DNA of 64,000 bases, taken from contig CANMQI010000005.1 in the NCBI GenBank assembly GCA_947499955.1, positions 416,315 to 480,314 on the forward strand. Reading direction: 5' to 3'. Made by a program: the position numbers and the translations under genes. A model generated the notes under the pieces. That model saw only the letters and a program-made list of their open reading frames with translations, was not told the origin of the DNA and did not search any database. Within the stretch, counting starts at the first letter, position 1; each line of letters starts with the position of its first letter. This DNA comes from an uncultured Granulosicoccus sp. GTDB taxonomy: Bacteria > Pseudomonadota > Gammaproteobacteria > Granulosicoccales > Granulosicoccaceae. This document shows positions 46,221-54,419 of this stretch, one piece after another.

Positions 46221-47656
46221 TACGCAACTGGCATCGCCTCGCTGCAGTTTGCTGCCTCTACCTCGCGCTCATCGTCGGCGGTGCCGGTGCCGCCGATGTC
46301 GAGCCGTCCATCACGCTGCTTGGCAGCGATGAAGCGGTGTATCTGGGTGACAGCGTCATCATCGAGCTCGAGTCAGTCGGTCTGGATGACGCTGTCGATA
46401 CGGGCCCCCTGCGGCGGGAAGCCGAGCTGCTGCGCGAAACCGTGGGCACACGCATCATGGTCATCAGTGAACAGGTCGTCGAGATGAAATTGCGCCGTAT
46501 GGAGCTCCTGCCGCAGCGCGAGGGCCGCATCATCTTCGGTCCGTTGAACGGCAACAGCTTGAAGGGTCGCGTGACATCCAATTCGATCACGATCGATGTA
46601 CAGGCCCCAACGGATGTGCAATGGCAGCCGGATACCGATGATCTGCAGATCGATGTAAGACTACGCATGGGCGATGGCTCCAGCCAGGTCAGTCTGCCGA
46701 CGGCCAGAGAAAGCTCCGATGCAACGAGGCAAGTCTTTGTCGGCCAACACATCATCGCCGACATCGAGCTCAGACATCGTTTTCCCATCGCTGACGAGCA
46801 GGTCTCACTGCCGGATTTCGCAGGCTTCGATGTACTGGAACAGTTTGTCGAGCGCAGAACCATCGATGAGCGGGATGATGAACCTTCGTGGCGCCTCACG
46901 GCCTGGCGTTACCATCTGTTTGCACGACACTCCGGCACGCTCAGCCTGAGTCCGGTCAGCTGGACCGGCACCGTGATTCGTTCGCGTACCCAGCGAGCCG
47001 TATTCAACAAGAGTACCCCGCCACTGGTACTGCAGATTCAGCCGGCAGTCGACCCCAATCACTGGTGGTTGCCTGCCAGTGATCTGAGCGTCAGTGACAG
47101 CTGGTCCAGCGACCCTCGTGAGCTTTCTGCCGGGGATGAAATCCTCAGAACCATCACCCTCAGCGCGCGCGATGTGCTGGCCAATCACCTGCCCGACATC
47201 GTGCCTCCGGAAAGTCGTGCCTTGACGACCACTCCTATCAGGCAATCACGCTCTCAGCAGCTGCAGGGCGAGCACATCATGGCCACTGCCGTTTTCGAAT
47301 ATCGCATGATCGCGCAGAGCCCTATCCCGGTATTTCTGGATACGGTTCGCATTCCCTGGTATGACACGGTATCGGCCAGCGCCAGAGAGGCCATCATTCC
47401 GGCACGGCGCATCAATGTCGGGCTGCCCGATCGCGCCGATCTACTGGCCAGTCTGGCCCTGGATGGCAACGGGTTCGACCGGCTGCTGCTACGACTCGAA
47501 GGCAGCAGCGCCGCACGATCGCTGCCCTGGCAGGCCATCCTCGCACTGCTGTGCCTGTTGGCTGCCTGGCTGTGGATACAGGAATTCCGGTATTGGCGCC
47601 ATGAACGACGCCAGAGAAAGGAAGGCCTGAAATCGACGGTACTCCCGGAGTTGTGA
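46214..47656 (+). CDS. BatD-like membrane protein, last gene of the MoxR operon
   Basis: The 480-residue protein starts at ATG 46214 inside the end of the TPR gene. It has a signal peptide (RLAAVCCLYLALIVGGAGA|AD), several beta-rich domains (PSITLLGSDEAVYLGDSVII, MELLPQREGRIIFGPLNGNS) and a C-terminal transmembrane helix (about 437-456; PWQAILALLCLLAAWLWI) with a basic cytoplasmic tail. This is the BatD/oxygen-tolerance layout, which closes most MoxR-VWA operons. It probably forms the periplasmic platform of the complex. The next gene is convergent. Confidence 0.85.
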   Translation: MVIRNWHRLAAVCCLYLALIVGGAGAADVEPSITLLGSDEAVYLGDSVIIELESVGLDDAVDTGPLRREAELLRETVGTRIMVISEQVVEMKLRRMELLPQREGRIIFGPLNGNSLKGRVTSNSITIDVQAPTDVQWQPDTDDLQIDVRLRMGDGSSQVSLPTARESSDATRQVFVGQHIIADIELRHRFPIADEQVSLPDFAGFDVLEQFVERRTIDERDDEPSWRLTAWRYHLFARHSGTLSLSPVSWTGTVIRSRTQRAVFNKSTPPLVLQIQPAVDPNHWWLPASDLSVSDSWSSDPRELSAGDEILRTITLSARDVLANHLPDIVPPESRALTTTPIRQSRSQQLQGEHIMATAVFEYRMIAQSPIPVFLDTVRIPWYDTVSASAREAIIPARRINVGLPDRADLLASLALDGNGFDRLLLRLEGSSAARSLPWQAILALLCLLAAWLWIQEFRYWRHERRQRKEGLKSTVLPEL

Positions 47657-47697
47657 ATCCAGTCGATAGTCAGGCCTGAAGCGAAACAGCGGAGAAC

Positions 47698-48765
47698 CTA
47701 CCGCGGAACATGATCCTTGGGCAGTATGGTCACGCCCCAGGGATAACGCCCCACCTTGATGGTCTGCACGGCCTTGCGACTTTCCACATCGATCATCGTG
47801 ACATCGCCGGACACACCATTGGTGGTGTAGAGCTTGTCCTGCTCGGGCGTGAGCGCCATATGCCATACGCGTCGACCGACCAGAATGTAATCCGTCACTT
47901 CCAGACTTGCGCGATCGACCACTGCAACATGATTCGACGGGCCCAGTGCAATGAATGCCGTGCGTCCATCATCGGTGATCTCCATACCCACCGGTTGAAT
48001 CTGATCGCGCGTCACACCGGGAATCTCGAAGCTGATCTTCTGCTTGATCTCCCGGGTTTGCGTGTCAATGACCGATACGGTGCCGCCGATCTCGGACGAG
48101 ACCCACAGTTCCTTGTCATCGGGTGTGAACTCGGCATCACGCGGTCGTTGATCGACCAGGGTGTTGGCAACAATGGTCTGTGTCGCCGTATCGATCCAGT
48201 GCGCCATGTTGGAGGTTTCGGATGTGACGATGGCGTATTTCCCGTCATGACTTACCGCCATGCCTTCGGGCTCCACCCCCACATCGATCTGCGAGACCAC
48301 CTGACGGGTTTCGATATCGACTACCGTGGCGATGGCATCATCCTCGTTGGCAATATACAGATGCCGATTATCCGGGTGCAAGGCAAACTGTTCCGGGTCC
48401 TCACCGCTGGGCAATTCGAACAGAATGGAGTCATTGCCGACATCCATCACCTGCACCGTGTCGGAGTCCGACGCGCAGATGAACAGGCGCGTGTAGTCAT
48501 GACTCAGGGTCACGCCTCGTGGCCGTTCGCCAACGTCCAGCGTCTTGATCACCTCATTGGTGTCGGTATCGATAACCGACACCGTGTCGTCCTTTTCATT
48601 ACTGACATAGGCCCAATGGGCGCTGACCGTGCCACTGCTGACACCCAGCATCAGACCCAGGGTACCCAGACACAGCACGCCGGGACGTTTTTTCATCAGA
48701 CACTGTGCAGATTTACCTGCAGATACAGCTTGCATTTTTCGCTTTTTCCATGGTTGGGTCTTCAT
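47698..48765 (-). CDS. PQQ-associated YVTN-type beta-propeller protein
   Basis: The 355-residue exported protein consists of about seven repeats of the form VSVIDTDTNEVIKTLDVG / RPRGVTLSHDYTRLFICASD after a signal region (LGTLGLMLGVSSGTVSA|HW). It matches the beta-propeller proteins found in PQQ-dependent alcohol catabolism clusters. The role is unknown; a periplasmic scaffold or sensor is possible. GGAGAGGAC precedes the ATG. It lies 21 bp downstream of the ABC-type binding protein gene. Confidence 0.87.
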   Translation of the reverse strand: MKTQPWKKRKMQAVSAGKSAQCLMKKRPGVLCLGTLGLMLGVSSGTVSAHWAYVSNEKDDTVSVIDTDTNEVIKTLDVGERPRGVTLSHDYTRLFICASDSDTVQVMDVGNDSILFELPSGEDPEQFALHPDNRHLYIANEDDAIATVVDIETRQVVSQIDVGVEPEGMAVSHDGKYAIVTSETSNMAHWIDTATQTIVANTLVDQRPRDAEFTPDDKELWVSSEIGGTVSVIDTQTREIKQKISFEIPGVTRDQIQPVGMEITDDGRTAFIALGPSNHVAVVDRASLEVTDYILVGRRVWHMALTPEQDKLYTTNGVSGDVTMIDVESRKAVQTIKVGRYPWGVTILPKDHVPR

Positions 48766-48786
48766 GTCCTCTCCTGCCGCTCACTA

Positions 48787-50004
48787 TCAGGGCTGACGAA
48801 AGTTCTCGCACAGGCTTTCCGGTTCATCAAGCCCCAGGGTGTCCAGTTCGGTTAGCGGGTGCAGGAACCCCTCAATGGGGGCAGTCGCCACGACGGCCTT
48901 GGGGTGTACCAGCTGCACGCTCTGACGCATCTGCCCATTCCAGCTGCGAAAACTCAGTGGCGCGCCCTTGAAGCCAGCCAGTTCGAATTCATCGGACAGC
49001 ACATAGCGTCGAATATCGGCAGGACTCAGGGACTCGGTTCGAGTCACGGCCTCGCCAATGCTGCGTACAGCCGCCCAGTTGCTGTAATCACGCGACGTCA
49101 TGTCACGTTGCGCCAGTTTGCGAAATCGCGATTGCAGCTGGGCCGCTCCCCATTGCTCGATGACCGGCGACCAGACCACAGGGGTCAAACCTGCACTACC
49201 GGCTACTGGTCTAGGCAGCCAGGTGTTGTAGAGAATGTACTGGGAGAAATCCTGGTCTTCATCGGCAACCACGACCACATCGTAATCTCTCGCCTGTGTG
49301 AACACGGGGACCTCGGTTGATGCCGTGCGACGCATGTCGGCATCTTCGATCCATGTCCTGCTCTCGACGAGATCCAGATTGAACTTGGTTATCGATCGTC
49401 GCAGGGCGTCGGCAAAGGCCTTGTCCTTCTCGGTATTGCCTTCGATCAGGAACACCTTCTGCCATTTTCGCTTGTAGAAGAACTGGACCAGACCATCACT
49501 GAGCATGGCGCGTGACGGAATCGTGTGCAGGACATTGGCCTGGCACTGTTTATTGCGCAGCCCACCATCCATGCTTTGCGCATTGAACAACAGATCGTCA
49601 GCCGCCTCCGGCAGACTTGCCATGCTGTGCAGCACACTGGCAGGCAGGTTGGCCACCACCAGTCGCGCGCCCTTGGCCAGCTCTGCGCGAATCCGCTCAC
49701 CGCGCGTCTTTGCAGGCTCGTCCGGTTCGAATATCACGGATTCAAGCGTGTAGTTCTGCCCCAGAAACCTGCCCGTGGTGTTGTTATCCTCGATCGCCAG
49801 GTTTGCCCCCTGCTCGCCTTCATCCTCCGGCCAGCTCACCAGATTGGACAATACCGGCGGGTGCTCGATACGCTGCTCGAGATAGAGGATGTCGACGTCC
49901 AGCGTATTCTGCTGCGCGTAGACCCGCGCCTGGGGCAGCAGCAGCAACGTCGCCGCCAGCAGTTTGAATCGGAGGGAACCCCGCTTGCGTATCCGTCGCA
50001 GCAT
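48787..50004 (-). CDS. PQQ-dependent alcohol catabolism-associated ABC-type substrate-binding protein
   Basis: The 405-residue protein has a signal peptide after a basic start (RRIRKRGSLRFKLLAATLLL, cleavage VYA|QQ) and a type I periplasmic binding fold like branched-chain amino acid receptors (DVDILYLEQRIEHPP, KVFLIEGNTEKDKAFADALR, YDVVVVADEDQDFSQYILY). It fits the PQQ-cluster binding protein family. The usual ATPase and permease companions are not present in this window. An upstream ATG at 50085 would add 27 residues before the signal peptide and is less likely. Confidence 0.87.
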   Translation of the reverse strand: MLRRIRKRGSLRFKLLAATLLLLPQARVYAQQNTLDVDILYLEQRIEHPPVLSNLVSWPEDEGEQGANLAIEDNNTTGRFLGQNYTLESVIFEPDEPAKTRGERIRAELAKGARLVVANLPASVLHSMASLPEAADDLLFNAQSMDGGLRNKQCQANVLHTIPSRAMLSDGLVQFFYKRKWQKVFLIEGNTEKDKAFADALRRSITKFNLDLVESRTWIEDADMRRTASTEVPVFTQARDYDVVVVADEDQDFSQYILYNTWLPRPVAGSAGLTPVVWSPVIEQWGAAQLQSRFRKLAQRDMTSRDYSNWAAVRSIGEAVTRTESLSPADIRRYVLSDEFELAGFKGAPLSFRSWNGQMRQSVQLVHPKAVVATAPIEGFLHPLTELDTLGLDEPESLCENFRQP

Positions 50005-50323
50005 GCCACGCCTCAGGCAACACACGCTGGCTGCATTGTCATTACCACTGTCACAGTTCGAAAAGAGCCTTGCATGATGTGTCATAGCCGAATCGATACG
50101 TAGTCTTGCACAGGTTGCTGGAGAGTTCAGAATCGGGCCGAGATAGCACCTGCAAGGCGAACGTTGGCCTCGCCACCGGATTGCGCAGCCGACACTGCAG
50201 TCCTCACTTCATGCCTGTTCTCTCTGTCAGGTCGTGAGTGATGCTATCCAACGACCCGATGATGGCTTACGCCACGTATCGCAACCATGGGTAATGGGTA
50301 CCAAGCGGGCGGTGCCCAGCTGG

Positions 50324-51205
50324 CTACTCTCGCGAACGCTGGACCACCACAACGGCCATGAGTATCAGCATGGCACCGATCCAGCCCAGAGCTGACAGGC
50401 TCTCACCCAGGAACAGAAAACCTGCCATGGCCGCAAAGACGGTCTCCATCGACAGCAGGATGGAGGCCCGTGGAGCCGGCACATGCTGCAAGGCAATCGC
50501 CATGATGCCGAACGTGAAGGCACTGGAGAGCACACCCACGTAGAGAATGGGGATCAACGCGGCGCGCAGAGCCTCAAGCTCGATGGTCTCGAACATCAGG
50601 GCACTGGCGACACTCAACAGTGCCACCACGGCAAACTGGATGCAGGTGTAGGTCAGTGGCTGCGCAAGGCGGGAAGCCTGACCGGAAATGATGATGAGTG
50701 TCGCCCAGAACACCGAGGAAAAGGCGACCAGGATATCGCCCCGATTGAGCGACTCCAGCGCACCGCCACTCAGCGCCCAGACGCCCACGAACGCCAGCAC
50801 AACCGAGAGCCAGGTCATCAGACCCGGACGCTGACGCCGCACGATCCAGAAAAGAAACGGGGTGACCACCACGTACAATGCCGTGAGAAAGCCGGTATTG
50901 GTGACCGTGGCGTCGACAATACCGGTCTGCTGGGTGCCGCCGGCAAGAAAGAAGACCGCCCCTGCCAACAGACCATAGGGCCAGATACGCCCGTCATGCG
51001 CCTGTTCTCGTCTCTGGACACGCTGTTGTTCACGGTAGACGAATGGCAGCAACACCACAGCGGCCACGGCACCGCGCATGCCCAGAAACAGCAGTGGCCC
51101 GATGTCCTGCATGGCCACTTTCTGGAAGTAGAAGGCCACGCCCCAGATGAAGGCTGCCAGCAGAATCAGAAGATCGCCGCGTGTCCTTGCGTTCATCGCT
51201 GACAT
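50324..51205 (-). CDS. DMT-superfamily (EamA) permease
   Basis: A 293-residue inner-membrane transporter with about ten helices in two EamA repeats: GDLLILLAAFIWGVAFYFQK, LFLGMRGAVAAVVLLPFVYR, and in the second repeat ALQHVPAPRASILLSMETVF and FLFLGESLSALGWIGAMLIL. These motifs are those of the YdcZ/RhaT-like EamA exporters. It is unrelated to the other DMT gene in layout (no hydrophilic tail). The upstream 238-bp gap (50086-50323 on its 3' side) holds nothing I recognise. Substrate unknown. Confidence 0.88.
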   Translation of the reverse strand: MSAMNARTRGDLLILLAAFIWGVAFYFQKVAMQDIGPLLFLGMRGAVAAVVLLPFVYREQQRVQRREQAHDGRIWPYGLLAGAVFFLAGGTQQTGIVDATVTNTGFLTALYVVVTPFLFWIVRRQRPGLMTWLSVVLAFVGVWALSGGALESLNRGDILVAFSSVFWATLIIISGQASRLAQPLTYTCIQFAVVALLSVASALMFETIELEALRAALIPILYVGVLSSAFTFGIMAIALQHVPAPRASILLSMETVFAAMAGFLFLGESLSALGWIGAMLILMAVVVVQRSRE

Positions 51206-51235
51206 CAGAGCCGCACCGTCAACGGTGCAGCATGG

Positions 51236-51787
51236 TTATTTCGTCGACAGTTCAGCCCATGCCCTGTCTGCATCTTCCTTGTAGCTCTTCCAGTTGCCAT
51301 CAGTCCATCGTTCGCGACCGGCAGCCGCATAGAAAAGATAAAGTGTTTCGTCGAAAATTTCCCAATGCGTGCCATCGGTGCGAATCAGCCCCTCTCCGAG
51401 GCTCAGGGCATTGGCACAGAAACCATTGTACGCCGGTGCAAATCGTTCAGGGTCTGCCTGGAAGCGCTCACTGCTCGCTTCTGACGCGAAATGCCATTTG
51501 GCACCCTTGTAGTTTACCGTGTGACGCTTGATTCCTTCGACAGCCGATGCCTGTGGATCTCGCTGCAAGTCATGATAGGCCACCGCGTCATGTCCGCCGA
51601 TAGCCAGGCCACCGAAACGGGACTTCGACACCGGTTCTGCAGCCTGCGCGGCACTCGCCATGAACAGCATGGTCAGGGTGACACCGATTGCCGCTGCCCG
51701 CCTGACAATCATTGCCAGCAAGGCATTTGCCGTGTTCGATGTCCCCGCTCTCCTCAGGGCTTTGCAGCTAGCAGAAATCAACGTCAT
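51236..51787 (-). CDS. YHS-domain exported protein
   Basis: A 183-residue protein with a hydrophobic export signal (VTLTMLFMASAAQA|AE) and a YHS-like domain: GGHDAVAYHDLQRDPQASAV, YKGAKWHFASEASSERFQAD and ERFAPAYNGFCANALSLGEG. YHS domains are linked to metal or redox proteins, but this branch is uncharacterised. CCGGAG seven bases upstream supports the start at 51787, which gives a long n-region. The ATG at 51712 would give a textbook signal peptide. Confidence 0.83.
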   Translation of the reverse strand: MTLISASCKALRRAGTSNTANALLAMIVRRAAAIGVTLTMLFMASAAQAAEPVSKSRFGGLAIGGHDAVAYHDLQRDPQASAVEGIKRHTVNYKGAKWHFASEASSERFQADPERFAPAYNGFCANALSLGEGLIRTDGTHWEIFDETLYLFYAAAGRERWTDGNWKSYKEDADRAWAELSTK

Positions 51788-51890
51788 GTCAGGCTCCGGA
51801 ACTCGTTGCAGTCAGACAATGGGACTCGGCAGCATCACAAAGGTTCGTAGCGGGTTTAGCGGCGGCACCGTGCTGTGAACCGGGCCAGCC

Positions 51891-53963
51891 TCAGATTCCT
51901 GCTCGCACCCACACGGCCGTGTCATGAAACACGGCGCCGCCATCGGGCTGTGCCGGCTGGCTGCTGACCAGCGTATTGATGCCCAGACCGCCGGCGAAGA
52001 AGCGATTGGGCCACAGGCTCTCGACAACCACGGTACCGGGCTGTACACCCTCGAAGGCCATCACCTGCAGGCTCACCTCACCTTGCTCGTTACCCAGTGT
52101 CACCAGCGCACCGTCCTCCAGAGCATAGCGTTGCAGATCCTCCGGATGAAGCCTGGCCAGGGGTTGCTTTTCCATGCGTTGGCTGGACTCGGTCTCGGTA
52201 AAGCTGGTATTGAGAAACTGTCGGGCGGGTGCTGCAACCAATCGCAGTGGGTACTGCTCTGTCGGCTCATCGATCACCGCCCAATGATCCGGAAAGCTCG
52301 GCATGCCCTGAGTATTGCTACCCACCGTCGACCAGTCCGGTGAAAAGTGGAAACGCTTGTCCGGTGTGCCGAACCCATTGAGGAAATTGGCGTCCTCGAA
52401 ACTGGCATGGGCGCAGTCATGGCCGCCACTGGCCACCATGGCGTCGAAGTCGGGCAAACCGGAGGATTGCAGCAGGTTCTCCACCAGCTCCCGCTCACTG
52501 AGATGAAACCCGGCATGTGCAAGACCCAGACGTTCTGCCATGCCCTGCAGCACCTGATGATTGCTGCGACACTCTCCGGGCGGCTCGAGCAGCTTGCGGC
52601 CAATCTGCAGATGGGTATGACCACTGGCCGTATAGATATCATCATGTTCCAGAAACATGGTCGCCGGCAGGATGACATCGGCATACTCGGCCGTTTCGGT
52701 CATGAATTGTTCATGCACGACCGTGAACAGGTCATCGCGCGCCAGCCCTTTCAATACAAGTCTGGTCTCGGGTGCGACCACCGCCGGATTGGTGTTCTGC
52801 ACGAACAAGGCTTCAATAGCAGGCCCACCTTGCAAATCATGCGATTCACCAGTCAGCACCCGGCCGATTCTCGACTGGTCCATCACCCGAGTCTGGCAAC
52901 CGATGTCCAGCCCCTGAATCTGCCTGCGATCCAGATCATAGATACTGGCATTGCCATACAAGGCGCCACCGCCCTCGTACTGCCAGGCACCCGAGACCGC
53001 AGGCAGACAACTCACCGCATGCAGATTGACCGCACCGTTGCGTGAGCGTGAAAAGCCATAACCGATACGCAGAAAGGATTTACGGGTATTGCCGTACAGT
53101 CTTGCAAACTCGACAATCTGCTCCACCGGCAAACCCGTGATCTGCGCCGCCCAGGCTGGCGTTCGGTTGGTCAGATGCTGCCGTAACTCCCGAGGCTTGT
53201 CGGTGTACTTCGCCATATACGCCTCATCCGCCAGGCCTTCTTCGAACATCACATGCATGACGGCGCAAGCCAGCGCACCATCGGTGCCGGGCTTCAGCAT
53301 CAGGTGCAGATCGGCCTTCTCGGCGGTCTTGGTTCGGTACGGATCGACCACCACGAGCCTCGCCCCATTGGCCCGCTTTGCCTGCGCCAGATGTTGCATC
53401 ACATTGACCTGGGTACTGACCGGATTGCCCCCCCAGACGACGACCAGATCGCTCTTGTGCATGAGCCGGACATCGCTGCCGCTCTTGACCCCGGCGCCCG
53501 CCTTGAAACCGGCATCGGACACGGCCACGCAATAGGTCGAATGCTGCCGCGACGTCCCGTAGGCATGTCGGAAGCGATCCAGTCCATCACGCTGCACCAG
53601 CCCCATGGTACCGGCATAGTGGAAAGGCCAGATAGCCTCTGCACCGCTGCGCTGACGAATCTTCTCGAAGCGTTCGCAGATCCTGTCCAGGGCATCGTCC
53701 CAGGAAACCGCTTCGAAGCGAGCGCTCGCCTGAGCACCGGCGGAGGCCTTGCCGCTCTTTCGCAGCAGCGGGCTCAGCAGGCGATCCGGGTGGTGTATGC
53801 GTTCGGCATAGCGCGACACCTTGGCGCAGATGACGCCTTGCGTGTAGCTGTGGTCCTTTGCGCCATAGACCTTGCCGATGCGGTTGCCTTCCAGCACCTC
53901 GATATCCAGCGCACAGGCGCTGGGGCAGTCATGCGGGCAGACACTGCGCATTCGGCTTGTCAT
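51891..53963 (-). CDS. Molybdopterin-dependent oxidoreductase, FdhH/BisC-like catalytic subunit
   Basis: The 690-residue protein has an N-terminal [4Fe-4S] site (C9, C13, C17, C46 in SVCPHDCPSACAL...GVICAKV) and molybdopterin-binding domains (SDLVVVWGGNPVSTQVNVMQ, RNGAVNLHAVSCLPAVSGAW, YADVILPATMFLEHDDIYTA). A C-terminal cap binds the cofactor. No Tat signal precedes the cluster, so it is probably cytoplasmic. No electron-transfer or chaperone subunit is adjacent, so the substrate and partner are unknown; formate or S/N-oxide chemistry are options. Longer starts at ATG 54014 or GTG 54023 exist. Confidence 0.88.
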   Translation of the reverse strand: MTSRMRSVCPHDCPSACALDIEVLEGNRIGKVYGAKDHSYTQGVICAKVSRYAERIHHPDRLLSPLLRKSGKASAGAQASARFEAVSWDDALDRICERFEKIRQRSGAEAIWPFHYAGTMGLVQRDGLDRFRHAYGTSRQHSTYCVAVSDAGFKAGAGVKSGSDVRLMHKSDLVVVWGGNPVSTQVNVMQHLAQAKRANGARLVVVDPYRTKTAEKADLHLMLKPGTDGALACAVMHVMFEEGLADEAYMAKYTDKPRELRQHLTNRTPAWAAQITGLPVEQIVEFARLYGNTRKSFLRIGYGFSRSRNGAVNLHAVSCLPAVSGAWQYEGGGALYGNASIYDLDRRQIQGLDIGCQTRVMDQSRIGRVLTGESHDLQGGPAIEALFVQNTNPAVVAPETRLVLKGLARDDLFTVVHEQFMTETAEYADVILPATMFLEHDDIYTASGHTHLQIGRKLLEPPGECRSNHQVLQGMAERLGLAHAGFHLSERELVENLLQSSGLPDFDAMVASGGHDCAHASFEDANFLNGFGTPDKRFHFSPDWSTVGSNTQGMPSFPDHWAVIDEPTEQYPLRLVAAPARQFLNTSFTETESSQRMEKQPLARLHPEDLQRYALEDGALVTLGNEQGEVSLQVMAFEGVQPGTVVVESLWPNRFFAGGLGINTLVSSQPAQPDGGAVFHDTAVWVRAGI

Positions 53964-54419
53964 CGGTGTTTCAACGTCCTCGTGAGCAGGCGCAAGGAGG
54001 TATTCCTGCAGCATACCGGACACTATTATCTCAGATCGTCACTGGATCGTTCAAAAACCTCTGCAACATCATGTCGGCAGTCGTTGGCGGTTCTGATAAT
54101 GGTCACGCCCGGGTGAAAAAATGATAACAATCAAGCGATCGCAATGTGCGCGACTCCATCTTGCCGGCATGGCATGCCAGAATGGCATCAGACAACCAGG
54201 CTCATGCAGCGTCGACATTGCCGTGAAGTGCTCCGCATCAAGGCAGAAATGGCATTTTCTCGCCTGAAGCTGTGAAGCGGCTCGCATTGCATCGGCAGCC
54301 GCATGCCGATGCATGAACTTGCCCGCTGTTTCGATTTTCTTTCCACCGCGAATGCCGCGTGCATCTGGTACGTTACGCCACAACCGATTCGCCTTGCTCA
54401 GGACGTGTTCCCACACTCC
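53964..54419. other. 456-bp intergenic region, no gene recognised
   Basis: The region separates divergent genes. The only frame into the DUF1800 gene from 54303 lacks any family similarity and is read as leader. One clear element is a perfect 10-bp inverted repeat, TGCATCGGCA / TGCCGATGCA at 54288-54313 with a 6-base centre. This could be an operator or an mRNA hairpin. No convincing promoter hexamers were found. Confidence 0.6.

Noticed and set aside
54303..54419. N-terminal extension of the DUF1800 protein
   Set aside because: The extra residues precede a normal lipoprotein signal peptide starting at ATG 54420 and include a hairpin-forming DNA segment, so they are more likely leader.
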